Source of the DNA: ENR-C587 sp942493235
GTDB taxonomy: Bacteria > Bacteroidota > Ignavibacteria > Kapaibacteriales > UBA2268
Length of the DNA: 64,000 nt
Direction of reading: 5' to 3'
NCBI GenBank assembly: GCA_942493235.1
Contig: OW818676.1
Location: forward strand, 3,844,001 to 3,908,000
Part shown: in pieces, positions 17,872-27,193 of the stretch
Position numbering within the stretch: the first letter of the stretch is position 1
Layout of the letters: the number at the start of each line of letters is the position of its first letter
Position numbers and translations under genes: made by a program
The notes under the pieces: generated by a model
Database searches by the model: none
Told to the model about the DNA's origin: nothing
Seen by the model: the letters and a program-made list of their open reading frames with translations, nothing else

Positions 17872-20800
17872 TTATCTGACTACACTAATAGGATAAACTA
17901 TAGCTTGGCTCCCCTTACTAATAATTAGTTGATATGTACCAGATACAATTCTTGATAAATCAAATACTAGCTCATGCGAGCCAAACGATAGAGATTGATT
18001 GTACAATTCGGCAATCTGTCTGCCAGAATTATCAAATAAATACGCACTTACATTACCAACTTCAAAAACGTCCAGAGTAGTTGAAATTTTATTTGATACC
18101 GGATTCGGATAGGGATATTCGGCATCTATAGTCAAATCTTCTTCCATTAATCCATCGCGACGCAAAGTCCAGCGAGAGCGAGGATTATTAGCTGAATTAT
18201 CTTGTAGATATAGAGGACTGATTAGATCATTATATTCAAATACTTTGAAATAAACTAACTGATAACGTGATAATCCGGTAATATTTGCAAAGTTATTAGT
18301 GCCATTATACAGCACTCGGGAGCTTGATACAGTAGGAGCTGCCGAGTAATCATTATCATAATCATAAACTACAGCGTCAGTCAATGGCGAAGCAGGAATA
18401 TTATATTGCTGTCGGGCTAATAATATACAAGCGTCTCCATCACCACGTGTCCAGCTAACAGACATGCTCGTGCGAGTAATATTTGAAAATCGTATGTTTT
18501 GTGATTGTAATGAAGGAATAGCTAAACTGCCTGTACCTTGAATACTAAAAGTGTAAGGATTCTCATCCGTATCGTCGTTTGCTATACTGATAGTTGCTAA
18601 GCGAGCTCCTTCATCCGAGGGGTCAAAAGTAACTTCAAATGTAATTGAACCGCTTGCGGCTATTGGTGAAGCAGGCTGAACTGTAACAGTAAAGTCAGCT
18701 GAATTAGCACCTCCGATTACTACTTTGGGTGTTCCGCTCAAAGTCAAATCTGAAGTGCCGATATTTTCAATTGTAAACGTTCTAATTACTGTAGAAGCAT
18801 CTTCAAACACAGTAGCTCCAAAATCCGTATAATCATTAATTGATGGACTGTTATCTCCATTTATGATGTCAATACTATTACCTGTAACATTGATTTCTGG
18901 AACTGTTCCTATTCCCTGAATATTAAAAGTATAAGGATTTTCATCTATATCGTTATTGGCAATTGAGATTATCGCAGTACGTAAGCCTGCTAACGATGGG
19001 TTAAAAGTAATTTGAAATGTTGTCGAACCGGCTATTGCTATAGATGAAATAGGTATTTGCGAAACACTAAAATCGCCTGCAGCTACTCCGCTAATTGTTA
19101 TGTATGGGCTTGCATCGGTTAAAGTCAAATCAGATGTTCCTATGTTTTGAATAGTAAAAGTACGAATTATAGTTCCGGCGGCGACTGTTTGGCTACCGAA
19201 ATCCGTATGGTCGGCAGAAGATGGGCTATCGTCGCCATTGACAATATTTGTTGCATTGCCGAGTATATTTATTTCGGGAACTGTTCCCGTGCCTTGTATA
19301 TCAAAAGTAAACGGATTCTCATCGGTATCATTATTTGCAATTGATAGTGTTGCAGTGCGTAAGCCTGCTTCCGATGGGTCGAATGTAATATTGAATGTAG
19401 TAGTACCACTTGCAGCTATTGATGCAGTCGGAATAGCTGTAATATTAAAATCGCCGGCATTAGCTCCAATTATTGTAATAAATGGACTTAAACCTGTCAA
19501 AGTTAAATCAGATGTTCCAATGTTTTGAATAGTAAAAGTACGAATTATAGTTCCGGCAGCTACTGTTTGGCTACCAAAATCCGTATGGTCGGCAGAAGAT
19601 GGATTAGCACTACCATTGCTAATATTAGTAGCATTGCCGAGAATATTAATTTCGGGGACTGTTCCCGTGCCTTGTATATCAAAAGTAAATGGATTCTCAT
19701 CTGTATCATCATTTGCAATAGAAATTGCTGCAGTTCTCAGTCCTGCTACCGATGGGTCAAATGTAATACCAAAAGTAGTTTGTCCACTTGTGGCTATTGA
19801 TGCAGTCGGAATAGACGACACACTAAAATCTCCTGCATCGGCTCCGCTAATTGATATATAGGGGCTTGCATCAGTTAAAGATAAAGCAGATGTCCCATCG
19901 TTTTTAATAGTAAAAGTACGAATTATAGTCCCGCTGGCGACTGTTTGGTTACCGAAATCAGTATAATCATCAGCAATTGGGCTATTATCACCATTAGCAA
20001 TAATAATTTCATTTCCGAGTATATTAATTTCCGGAGCAGTTCCGGTGCCTTGTATATTGAAATTATAGGGATTTTCGTTTGCATCATTATTAGCTATAGA
20101 TATAGTAGCTGAGCGTAATCCTGCTACGGACGGGTCAAAAGTAATACTGAAACTAATTTCACTACTTGCGGCTACTGTTGGCGAAGGAATTGCAGTTACA
20201 CTGAAATCTGCAGAATTATCACCGCTAATTGATATATACGGGCTTGCATCGGTTAAATTTAAGTCTGATGTTCCGGTATTCTGAATAGTAAAAGTACGAA
20301 CTATGGTACCACTTGCAACTGTCTGCGAACCAAAGTCAGTATGATTAGTTAATGATGGCGTTGTTGCTCCGTCTGCAATACTAACAGAATTACCGACAAG
20401 ATTAATTTCTGCATTTGAACCGGTGCCTTGTATAACAAAATTATATGGATTTTCGTCTGCGTCATCATTAGCTATGCTAATTGTTGCCGAACGAGTTCCG
20501 ATATCAGATGGGTCAAAAGTAATACTAAAAGTAGTTTCACTGCTTGTAAAAATCAATGAAGACGGGATAGTACTAACACTAAAATCAGCAGCATTTGCTC
20601 CACCTATAGTGATGTACGGGCTTGCACCGGTTAAAGTTAATAGGTTAGTTCCCGAATTTTGAATAGTAAAAGTACGAACAACGGTACCACTTGCAACTGT
20701 CTGCGAACCAAAGTCAGTATGATTAGTTAATGATGGCGTTGTTGCTCCGTCGGCAATATTTACCGCATTACCGACTACATTCATCTCCGGTGTTGTTCCT

Positions 20801-21663
20801 GTCCCACTTATAGTAAAAGTATAAGTACCCTCATCAGAGTCATCATTGGCTATAGATACTATTGCCGATTTTAACTCTGTTGAAGTAGGTGCAAATCTTA
20901 CCACAAAAGTGGAACTACTATGTCCAGCAACTGTTGCGGTAGCCGGCTGGGTAATAACAGTAAATTGTGTAGTGGGAGGATTAAATATTACTCTTGGTGT
21001 ACCGGTCAGATTCAATGCTACGCCACCGGTATTCTCAATTGTAAATGTATGATCTACAGAGCCCCCGTCAGATTTTACATTTCCAAAATCCGTACTGTCA
21101 TCGGAAGAAGCACTATTATCCCCACTAATAATATTTACTCCGTTGCCTTTCAGATTGATTTCTGCCGGTGGATTTACCCAGACCCCACCCGGAGGCGAAA
21201 AACTTGAAATTACTATAGTAGCCGCTCCTCCCATATCATCATCGGTTTTCATTCTAAATTGAATCAAATCACCGGCATTTAATGATACCGGAGTGGTAAA
21301 ATTACCTTCTCCGGGAGTACTAATTTGAGAACCCAAAACAAAGGAACCGTTAACATATAAACTGAATGATTCAAGTAGAAACTCATCTACACTTGAATAG
21401 AGATAATGGTATGACATAACGCCACTTGCAATAGCTGTAATTCTAAATTCTGTTACTATAGTATTGCCACTACCAGCATTACTACTTACCATAGTAATAC
21501 TTCCTGGTGCACCTGACGTATTAACAGAGCCAGCACCGCCATTTAAGCTGATAGTCCAATTAGCCGGAGCATAAGCCTGGCTAAACCCTCCTTGGGAATA
21601 TAGAAAATTATGAGACATGATAAATATAATTGCAATTATATTTATAATTTTCAAGAGTTTCAT
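17872..21663 (-). CDS. T9SS-sorted protein with seven tandem choice-of-anchor D repeats
   Basis: 1263 residues. Signal peptide 1-23. A CUB-like or jelly-roll N-terminal region (about 24-165) is followed by seven ASH-type repeats of about 120-125 residues, each opening like EINILGNATNI and carrying TDFGSQTVASGT, RTFTIQNIGTSDLTL and TISIANDDTDENPYTF. A fibronectin III-like module (TSMSVSWTRGDGDA) follows. The C-terminal 80 residues (YPYPNPVSNKISTTLDVFEV and ending YPISVVR) match the type A sorting signal recognised by the type IX secretion system. Probably a secreted surface protein, with adhesion the likely role. A ribosome site (AAGGA) precedes the ATG. Repeats are also alike at DNA level. 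Confidence 0.9.
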   Translation of the reverse strand: MKLLKIINIIAIIFIMSHNFLYSQGGFSQAYAPANWTISLNGGAGSVNTSGAPGSITMVSSNAGSGNTIVTEFRITAIASGVMSYHYLYSSVDEFLLESFSLYVNGSFVLGSQISTPGEGNFTTPVSLNAGDLIQFRMKTDDDMGGAATIVISSFSPPGGVWVNPPAEINLKGNGVNIISGDNSASSDDSTDFGNVKSDGGSVDHTFTIENTGGVALNLTGTPRVIFNPPTTQFTVITQPATATVAGHSSSTFVVRFAPTSTELKSAIVSIANDDSDEGTYTFTISGTGTTPEMNVVGNAVNIADGATTPSLTNHTDFGSQTVASGTVVRTFTIQNSGTNLLTLTGASPYITIGGANAADFSVSTIPSSLIFTSSETTFSITFDPSDIGTRSATISIANDDADENPYNFVIQGTGSNAEINLVGNSVSIADGATTPSLTNHTDFGSQTVASGTIVRTFTIQNTGTSDLNLTDASPYISISGDNSADFSVTAIPSPTVAASSEISFSITFDPSVAGLRSATISIANNDANENPYNFNIQGTGTAPEINILGNEIIIANGDNSPIADDYTDFGNQTVASGTIIRTFTIKNDGTSALSLTDASPYISISGADAGDFSVSSIPTASIATSGQTTFGITFDPSVAGLRTAAISIANDDTDENPFTFDIQGTGTVPEINILGNATNISNGSANPSSADHTDFGSQTVAAGTIIRTFTIQNIGTSDLTLTGLSPFITIIGANAGDFNITAIPTASIAASGTTTFNITFDPSEAGLRTATLSIANNDTDENPFTFDIQGTGTVPEINILGNATNIVNGDDSPSSADHTDFGSQTVAAGTIIRTFTIQNIGTSDLTLTDASPYITISGVAAGDFSVSQIPISSIAIAGSTTFQITFNPSLAGLRTAIISIANNDIDENPYTFNIQGIGTVPEINVTGNSIDIINGDNSPSINDYTDFGATVFEDASTVIRTFTIENIGTSDLTLSGTPKVVIGGANSADFTVTVQPASPIAASGSITFEVTFDPSDEGARLATISIANDDTDENPYTFSIQGTGSLAIPSLQSQNIRFSNITRTSMSVSWTRGDGDACILLARQQYNIPASPLTDAVVYDYDNDYSAAPTVSSSRVLYNGTNNFANITGLSRYQLVYFKVFEYNDLISPLYLQDNSANNPRSRWTLRRDGLMEEDLTIDAEYPYPNPVSNKISTTLDVFEVGNVSAYLFDNSGRQIAELYNQSLSFGSHELVFDLSRIVSGTYQLIISKGSQAIVYPISVVR

Positions 21664-22183
21664 TGTATTTTTCCTTTTTATAAATTATTAAGTTTATTTT
21701 ATTTTATTATAAACTTTAGACATTTGCATTAGTTTTATTTTCAATCAAGCCGAAAGTCAACCCGTCTTGTTAAAGTATGTTTGTACAGACTTGCTACTAT
21801 ACTAATAATGTTTTTCATATAAGTTTTTCATATAAATATTTATATAAGTATTCAATTGAATAATCATCTGTACTCGGCTATTTCAAAAGTACATTTTTTC
21901 TTTTCTATTAAACTCAACCCTTCATCTTTGATACAAGTACTTATATCATTTTCTATCATTAAATTGGACATATTAAATCTCTGTTAACTCAGTAGCTTTA
22001 TAAAGCTGTGTAAACACTCCAAATCTTCTGCAAATATTCGATATTTTTACGCCCCATCCATTCTAAGCACTTTGAGAAACCATCATTATCAGTAAAACTG
22101 TAATCAAGAGTTTATACACTGCCTCTAAAGCCATGGTATGATGGCAATTGTATCATCCAAATAGAAAATGATATAAAAACCTT
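21664..22183. repeat. intergenic with degenerate middle-layer shell (22003-22131)
   Basis: Within this 520-base spacer, 22003-22131 begins AAGCTGTGTAAACACT and ends AGTTTATACACTGCCTCTAA, matching decayed ends of the GAGGCTGTGTAAAAAC shell but with no inner element. The rest is AT-rich with no gene visible. Confidence 0.5.
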
Positions 22184-22480
22184 TTATTTTTTAAATCTGT
22201 TAAATATAGCCTGATAGTGAATTGCAGTAGCAGTACTGCTCTGAACCGGAACAATAAACAGCTCGAAATCACCAATTAGTTCGTGATAAAATCGGTAAAT
22301 ACTTTGATGCAATATAAAATTTGGTGGTCCGTAAAAAATCAAAGAAAATGATTCAATTGCGTCATTACTTTTATCATCGACTCTGATTAGTTCAAGTTCT
22401 AATATTTCGTTTTCTTCAAAAATAATTTTAAATTTATTACCTATTAACGGTTGAAAAGTATCACAATTAAGTTCTGCCAT
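22184..22480 (-). CDS. DUF6916-like small protein of the tail-collar cluster
   Basis: 98 residues. The pattern FQPLIGNKFKI, SFSLIFYGPPNFILHQSIYR and ELIGDFELFIVPVQ matches, from memory, the DUF6916 family, whose genes often lie beside tail-collar (microcystin-dependent) proteins. A strong ribosome site (GGAG) precedes the ATG. It follows the three collar genes on the same strand, but a 358-base gap holding an inner repeat element separates them. Function unknown. Confidence 0.7.
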   Translation of the reverse strand: MAELNCDTFQPLIGNKFKIIFEENEILELELIRVDDKSNDAIESFSLIFYGPPNFILHQSIYRFYHELIGDFELFIVPVQSSTATAIHYQAIFNRFKK

Positions 22481-22570
22481 ATTAACTCCATTATTATTTA
22501 CTAAATTAATATTTTAATGATTCTAAAATAAATATTCGCTTATTCAACTCAATGCTTCACTCTTTCTATT

Positions 22571-22702
22571 GAGGTTGTCTAAAATTAATAGTATTGCCAA
22601 TTCGTCATTCTGAATGTAACGAAGAATCCAGAATTATCAACATTTAGCTTTATCTGGATTCTTCACTTCGTTCAGAATGACAACTTTTCAGACAGCCTCT
22701 TG
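22571..22702. repeat. stand-alone inner inverted-repeat element (copy E)
   Basis: A 132-base element with ends GAGGTTGTCTAAAA and TTCAGACAGCCTC, built around the GTCATTCTGA hairpin (22603-22682). It stands free of any outer layer and so defines the inner unit. It sits in the gap between the third tail-collar gene and the DUF6916-like gene. Confidence 0.88.
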
Positions 22703-22720
22703 ATAGTTACATGTTCTTTG

Positions 22721-22804
22721 CATTCTATTCCCCACGCTAAAGCGTGGGGTTGATAATTATTTATTTTTTGCATTCTATTCCCCACGCTAATGCGTGGGGT
22801 TGAT
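22721..22804. repeat. tandem pair of CCCCACGCT hairpins
   Basis: Two direct repeats of about 49 bases, each TTGCATTCTATTCCCCACGC followed by TAAAGCGTGGGGTTGATAA or its close variant. Each contains a 20-base palindrome (22732-22751 and 22781-22800). These look like unoccupied forms of the hairpin that carries the middle layer in copies B and G. Confidence 0.85.
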
Positions 22805-22838
22805 GTCTGGTATTTATATAAATATCAAATTGAAATAA

Positions 22839-23381
22839 TTATTGACGAACAGGAAATATTCCGCCTTCGATTGCAATGCAAAATGACAATGTCATGTTCG
22901 GCTGCATATTATCGTGAGCGACAGAACTACCTGAAGCTGACATAGCATTCTGATTCAAAGAGCCTAAGCTTTCAACTGTGTTGGTATAATTCTTAATATT
23001 CTTATTTTCTCCACCAACAGTATAACTTGGTATTGCCAAGAAGTTGTTTTGAGGAGTTCCTATATTACCTGTAGAACCAACATTGAATGTATGGCTATGA
23101 GATGGCATTTCGCTTATTGTAAGGGTGTGAGTGGTCTCTCCACCGGTACTGGCAATATTTTTAGGGGTTATACCTGCTCCTTGCCCAAAACCAATCGGTA
23201 CTCTACCTCTTAAATCAGGCAGATTAAAATAGGTATTCCCATCGCCACCGTACTTAAAACCAATTAAATTAAATAAAGCAGAATACTGCTGAATCGGCAT
23301 ATGTTGCCCTTGGCACAATGCCCATCCCATTGGAGCATATTGGCAACAAATTATTCTTAACTCACCTACAAACGGGTCCAT
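22839..23381 (-). CDS. tail-collar (microcystin-dependent-like) protein 3
   Basis: 180 residues of the phage tail collar/Mdp family. The N-terminus has the family pattern FVGELRIICCQYAPMGWALC and GQHMPIQQYSALFNLIGFKY, then YFNLPDLRGRVPIGFGQG. HTLTISEMPSHSHTF and the ending NMQPNMTLSFCIAIEGGIFP complete it. Ribosome site GGAG. It is 15 bases after the previous collar gene. Such trios occur on bacterial chromosomes outside prophages; the biological role is not established. Confidence 0.9.
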   Translation of the reverse strand: MDPFVGELRIICCQYAPMGWALCQGQHMPIQQYSALFNLIGFKYGGDGNTYFNLPDLRGRVPIGFGQGAGITPKNIASTGGETTHTLTISEMPSHSHTFNVGSTGNIGTPQNNFLAIPSYTVGGENKNIKNYTNTVESLGSLNQNAMSASGSSVAHDNMQPNMTLSFCIAIEGGIFPVRQ

Positions 23382-23396
23382 TTAAATTCTCCTTTT

Positions 23397-23918
23397 CTAT
23401 GATCTTTCTGGAAAAATTCCTTGCAAAGCAATACAAAAATTTACTACTGTTGATGGTTGAATATTGTCATGTGGTGTTGAAAGTCCGGTATTGCCAATTG
23501 TTCCATTATTCATAATTTTATTGTTAGTTGAAGTGGTATAGCTTAAAAAATGCGGGCTAAATGATGTATCATCAGGTGGAATAGCTACATAATTATTAGT
23601 TGGTCTGACTTGGTCGGCTGTTTTCCCCATTACATTAATATCATGCTTGTGTACTGGCAAATGAGTAACTCCTAAAGTTACATTTTCTGTACCAGTCTTA
23701 GTTCCAGCCGGGAAATTAGTAATACAAACGGGAATTCTGCCTTTTAAATCTGGCAAATTAAAATTTTTACTTCCATCGCTACCGAATTGATTACCAATTA
23801 AAGCATATAAGGCTTGATTTTGTTGGATACTCATTTGTTGTCCATCGCATTGTGCCCAACCTTTAGGTGGAAAATTGAAGGACAATATTCTAATTTCGCT
23901 TACAAATGGCTCTGCCAT
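23397..23918 (-). CDS. tail-collar (microcystin-dependent-like) protein 2
   Basis: 173 residues. Family strings are FVSEIRILSFNFPPKGWAQC, QQNQALYALIGNQFGSDG, NFNLPDLKGRIPVC and the ending NIQPSTVVNFCIALQGIFPE. Strong ribosome site GGAG upstream. It is the middle gene of three paralogues spaced 15 bases apart, so they are almost surely one transcript. No phage structural, integrase or lysis genes are nearby, which argues against a prophage remnant. Confidence 0.9.
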   Translation of the reverse strand: MAEPFVSEIRILSFNFPPKGWAQCDGQQMSIQQNQALYALIGNQFGSDGSKNFNLPDLKGRIPVCITNFPAGTKTGTENVTLGVTHLPVHKHDINVMGKTADQVRPTNNYVAIPPDDTSFSPHFLSYTTSTNNKIMNNGTIGNTGLSTPHDNIQPSTVVNFCIALQGIFPERS

Positions 23919-23933
23919 AATTTTTCTCCTTTT

Positions 23934-24461
23934 TTATTGTTGTGTCGGGTAAATTCCATTTAAACAAATTATATAATTAATAGCTAAGTATGGCATCATA
24001 TTATTATGCATCGCTTGCTGGGTATTTGCACCGGTCGCATTTACAGTCTGATTATTTAAACTGCTTAAAGTTGGGGTTGGATTTGTGTAATAACCTGAAT
24101 AAATCGCCATTGCCGGAAAATTTCCAACAGGTGAATTATTTGTTGCATTTGCATCTGAACAAGCTATAGTATGCTGATGCGTTGCCATATTGTCTTTAGT
24201 TAGTTCTGCATTTTCAGTTCCGATTTTTTGTCCTGTTTTTCTCTCGGAAAGTCCTACTCCCGTACCTTTGTGCATTGGTACTCTACCCACTAAATCCGGC
24301 AATGCGAAATTATCAATTCCATTACCCCCATAAGTTGTGCCTAATAAGCTATATAACGCATCATTAGTAGCAATTTGAAGTAATGCACCATTGCATATTG
24401 CCCAACCGACGGGCGGGAAATCAAATGCCACTGGTCTTATTTCACCTAAAAAAGGATCCAT
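23934..24461 (-). CDS. tail-collar (microcystin-dependent-like) protein 1
   Basis: 175 residues, first of the trio. It reads FLGEIRPVAFDFPPVGWAIC, NDALYSLLGTTYGGNGIDNF, ALPDLVGRVPMHKG and ends NMMPYLAINYIICLNGIYPT. Ribosome site AGGAG. The N-terminal collar domain of about 55 residues is well conserved, while the middle differs from the other two copies, as expected of diversified paralogues. Confidence 0.9.
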   Translation of the reverse strand: MDPFLGEIRPVAFDFPPVGWAICNGALLQIATNDALYSLLGTTYGGNGIDNFALPDLVGRVPMHKGTGVGLSERKTGQKIGTENAELTKDNMATHQHTIACSDANATNNSPVGNFPAMAIYSGYYTNPTPTLSSLNNQTVNATGANTQQAMHNNMMPYLAINYIICLNGIYPTQQ

Positions 24462-24775
24462 ATTATTCTCCTAATAAATTATTTTTAAAACTTTTAGAAA
24501 ATCATTGATAGTGAATTTAATTTTTCATGTTTAAATTATAGTAACAACAGTTCATTTGTTTCCTTAATTTCTTGATTGTAACAATATAAGCTATATGATA
24601 ATTTTTACTATTGGATTAATACAAGAGTTCAATACATCTTGTATTGATAAATATCTCATACTTAGATGTTCAATCAGCTGAATGCTCGGATACTCATTTT
24701 CAAATAAACAGTATCCTAAATCTTTTTAATACTTATTATAATTCTCATTATTTAAATTAACCATAAAACTCCTAA
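24462..24775. other. intergenic, no gene seen
   Basis: AT-rich spacer upstream of the tail-collar trio; it likely contains their promoter. No repeat element or RNA gene recognised. Confidence 0.4.
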
Positions 24776-25252
24776 TTAATTTCTAATCGGTTCACGTTTC
24801 ATATAATAATATATACCAATTTCTTTTATTTTTTTAAAGCCTAATTTTTCATACCATTGTAAAGCAGGGTTATTGAATTCGACATGAAGTGATAGTTGGA
24901 TATTGCTTTGCTCGGATTCATTAATCAATTCTGTTAAAAAGTAATTGCCAATTCCTTTGTGCCTGAATTCAGGCAATATAGAAATGTCTATAATTCTAAT
25001 ATCGTCAACAGTACGGTTGATATATAATCTTCCGGCTGGTTTATTATCATACATTATTATGTCAAGACTTGCATTTTTGTAATTTTGCTCGTATTGTGTG
25101 TGTTGCAAATTGAACTGCATGAGTAAAAATTCGTTTATTTGCTTATTGTCCCAACCCGTAACTATCATTTCTTCTGTTCTGGTTGATGCAAAAATAGTAA
25201 ACAATAGCTCCATATCTTTATGTTCGATTGTGCGTAAAGTTATATTTGCCAT
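24776..25252 (-). CDS. GNAT-family N-acetyltransferase
   Basis: 158 residues. The acetyl-CoA-binding motif A is at about 95-115 (IDISILPEFRHKGIGNYFLT), and the C-terminal motif B is NPALQWYEKLGFKKIKEIGI. The substrate cannot be read from sequence. It lies upstream of the tail-collar genes on the same strand with a 314-base gap; I recall GNAT genes near similar collar trios, so a functional link is possible but unproven. Confidence 0.88.
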   Translation of the reverse strand: MANITLRTIEHKDMELLFTIFASTRTEEMIVTGWDNKQINEFLLMQFNLQHTQYEQNYKNASLDIIMYDNKPAGRLYINRTVDDIRIIDISILPEFRHKGIGNYFLTELINESEQSNIQLSLHVEFNNPALQWYEKLGFKKIKEIGIYYYMKREPIRN

Positions 25253-25725
25253 CTCAATTCCCGATAATGTTAGATATTATGTTAATATTTCAATATATTA
25301 TTTAAATAAAAGTACTTTTAATATGTTATTTTTTAAATAAACATTTTACTTTATATTTATTTTACTTTTTTTGAATATATTTTATTCTATTTAATTAAAT
25401 GTCAATGTTTTTCGTGAAAATATTGTATTATGACCTAACCTACTATTAAAAATAAAACTGAATAATACATTATTTTGTATAGTGTGATAATATAAGTAAA
25501 ATATCGTTTTTCATTTTTCAATTCATTTGTACATACAATAATAATAAAAAAATACTAAATAACAAAGAAAAAAATATCTCGACATTGTATAAATATTGAA
25601 ATTTTGAAATTTTATTTTTTTATTTTAGTTGTTCAATCGAAAACCGTGTATTTATCAGTGTCTTTAGTTGATATAAATACATTTAGCAGTAATAATTTAT
25701 TACCTATTTACTAATAATATTTCGC

Positions 25726-25757
25726 TATCCCTACGCTACAGCGTGGGATTGATAAAA
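25726..25757. repeat. CCCTACGCT hairpin (unoccupied form)
   Basis: TCCCTACGCTACAGCGTGGG followed by ATTGATAA: one more empty hairpin of the family that carries the middle repeat layer elsewhere. Confidence 0.75.
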
Positions 25758-25816
25758 ATGGGGTAGTCAATTACTCTATCAATATAAATTATATCAATTT
25801 GCTTTATAATTAGTCT

Positions 25817-25959
25817 AAGTCTGTTGCAAAACTGTATAATTTTCAATTTCCATTTATTCAAATCTACGGTTAATCGTAGGTTTGATAATCACTTAGAAGT
25901 TTGATAAACTTTGAAATATTAGCAGTAAATAAATATTTTGGACTTTTGCAATAGCCTTA
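25817..25959. repeat. outer inverted-repeat element without inner layers (copy F)
   Basis: Full outer element, starting AAGTCTGTTGCAAAACTG and ending GACTTTTGCAATAGCCTTA. In place of the inner element it has only a short hairpin CTACGGTTAATCGTAG at 25862-25877, followed by TTTGATAA. It gives the unoccupied form of the outer layer. The remainder of the 25253-26034 spacer is AT-rich with no gene seen. Confidence 0.88.
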
Positions 25960-26034
25960 GTCTTTCTTGTTTTTAACTTCTGGTTTTACCAATTTAATAT
26001 AGCGAAAAACAATATTTTTTAATAGTAATTGATA

Positions 26035-27183
26035 TTAATTCAAGCCTGGGCTAAAAGTTAAATTTGGATAAAGCACTTTTGTGATTCTGAAAAATAGCGA
26101 TATTGGTTTAGGTTTCTCATTATAATAATCATAGAAATTGTAGAAAATAATTACTGTATAGCCGTTAGTTTTACTACGCATCATAGTCGAAGTGTAGCCG
26201 GGCAGAGTTCCGCTATGCCCCCAGATATCATTGCCATAAGTTTCTATTCCCATAGCATATTTATATTCGGTGGTTTCAAAATCCGGCGATTTAAATCTCG
26301 ACTGTTGATATTGCTCGTTTAGCAAATCACCATCAATCAGATATGTAATCCAATCTTTTAAATCGAAAATATCGCTGGCTATTGCTCCGGCACTCCATGC
26401 CCAAGACATATCTATAATCTCGGAGAAATCACTATCAAATACATTAGGGTCACTGAAATTAATATAACCATGAATTGCATTTGCTGGCAAAAGATTCCCT
26501 TTGAGGAAGCTCGTTTTAGTAAGTCCCAGTGGCTTAAAATAATGCTCATCAAGCACTTGGTCTATGGGTTTATTTCTCAGCTTTTCAATTATTAAACCGA
26601 GAAAAAATGAATTTATACTACTGTAATGATAATTAGTACCGGGCGTAAATAGTAAGCTAACCTTTGCTGTAGTCTGAATCATTTCTTCAGGTGTCCATAC
26701 TTTTAAGGGATTAGAAAAGAAAGCTGCAGTAAGTTCATTAGATTCCATATAGTCAATAATCCCGCTACTCATATTGCAGAGCATTTCTAAAGTCATTTTA
26801 TCGGAATTGGGATAGTCCGGGAAGTATTTGCTTAATCTGTCACTTAGGCGAAGTTTCTCCTCTTGGGCAAGTAATAATATTTCCTGAATAACAAATGATT
26901 TAGTATTACTGGCAATTTTAAAAATCATATCTGGACTCATCGGTACAGATTCAGAAATATTTGCTAATCCTATACCTTTAACATAAGTAAAATTTTTATC
27001 TGGGTCCCATACTCCGACTATCATACCGGGCTGCCCTGTTGCATTAATTATGGAATCGCAGATTTTATCAATTTTTTCCGTATAACTTAGTTCATCGACT
27101 ACTGATTGAGAGTCAGAACAGGAATTCAGCAATTGACTTACTAAAATTAAGATTATTAATATATATTTTGAGTAGTATTTCAC
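26035..27183 (-). CDS. serine hydrolase lipoprotein (beta-lactamase class C / esterase family)
   Basis: 382 residues from a GTG start at 27183, chosen because AAGGA lies 6 bases before it and it gives a clean lipoprotein signal ending LNSC (Cys22). A longer frame from 27216 would overlap the upstream gene. The family motifs are SxxK (Ser92, Lys95 in IASNTKSF), the YSS triad element (NYHYSSINSFF) and HSG (IWGHSGTLPGYTS). Probably a periplasmic or outer-membrane-anchored peptidase/esterase acting on peptidoglycan or peptides; class C-like proteins of this sort are mostly not antibiotic resistance enzymes. It follows the glycosyltransferase gene by 10 bases. Confidence 0.85.
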   Translation of the reverse strand: MKYYSKYILIILILVSQLLNSCSDSQSVVDELSYTEKIDKICDSIINATGQPGMIVGVWDPDKNFTYVKGIGLANISESVPMSPDMIFKIASNTKSFVIQEILLLAQEEKLRLSDRLSKYFPDYPNSDKMTLEMLCNMSSGIIDYMESNELTAAFFSNPLKVWTPEEMIQTTAKVSLLFTPGTNYHYSSINSFFLGLIIEKLRNKPIDQVLDEHYFKPLGLTKTSFLKGNLLPANAIHGYINFSDPNVFDSDFSEIIDMSWAWSAGAIASDIFDLKDWITYLIDGDLLNEQYQQSRFKSPDFETTEYKYAMGIETYGNDIWGHSGTLPGYTSTMMRSKTNGYTVIIFYNFYDYYNEKPKPISLFFRITKVLYPNLTFSPGLN

Positions 27184-27193
27184 TTTGTTTCCT

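Noticed and set aside
19147..19861. Several plus-strand frames with mutually similar sequences
   Set aside because: They are antisense shadows of the tandem ASH repeats, alike only because the repeats are alike.
22839..24461. Prophage remnant
   Set aside because: Only tail-collar-type proteins are present; there is no integrase, capsid, terminase or lysis gene, and each gene has an intact frame and ribosome site.
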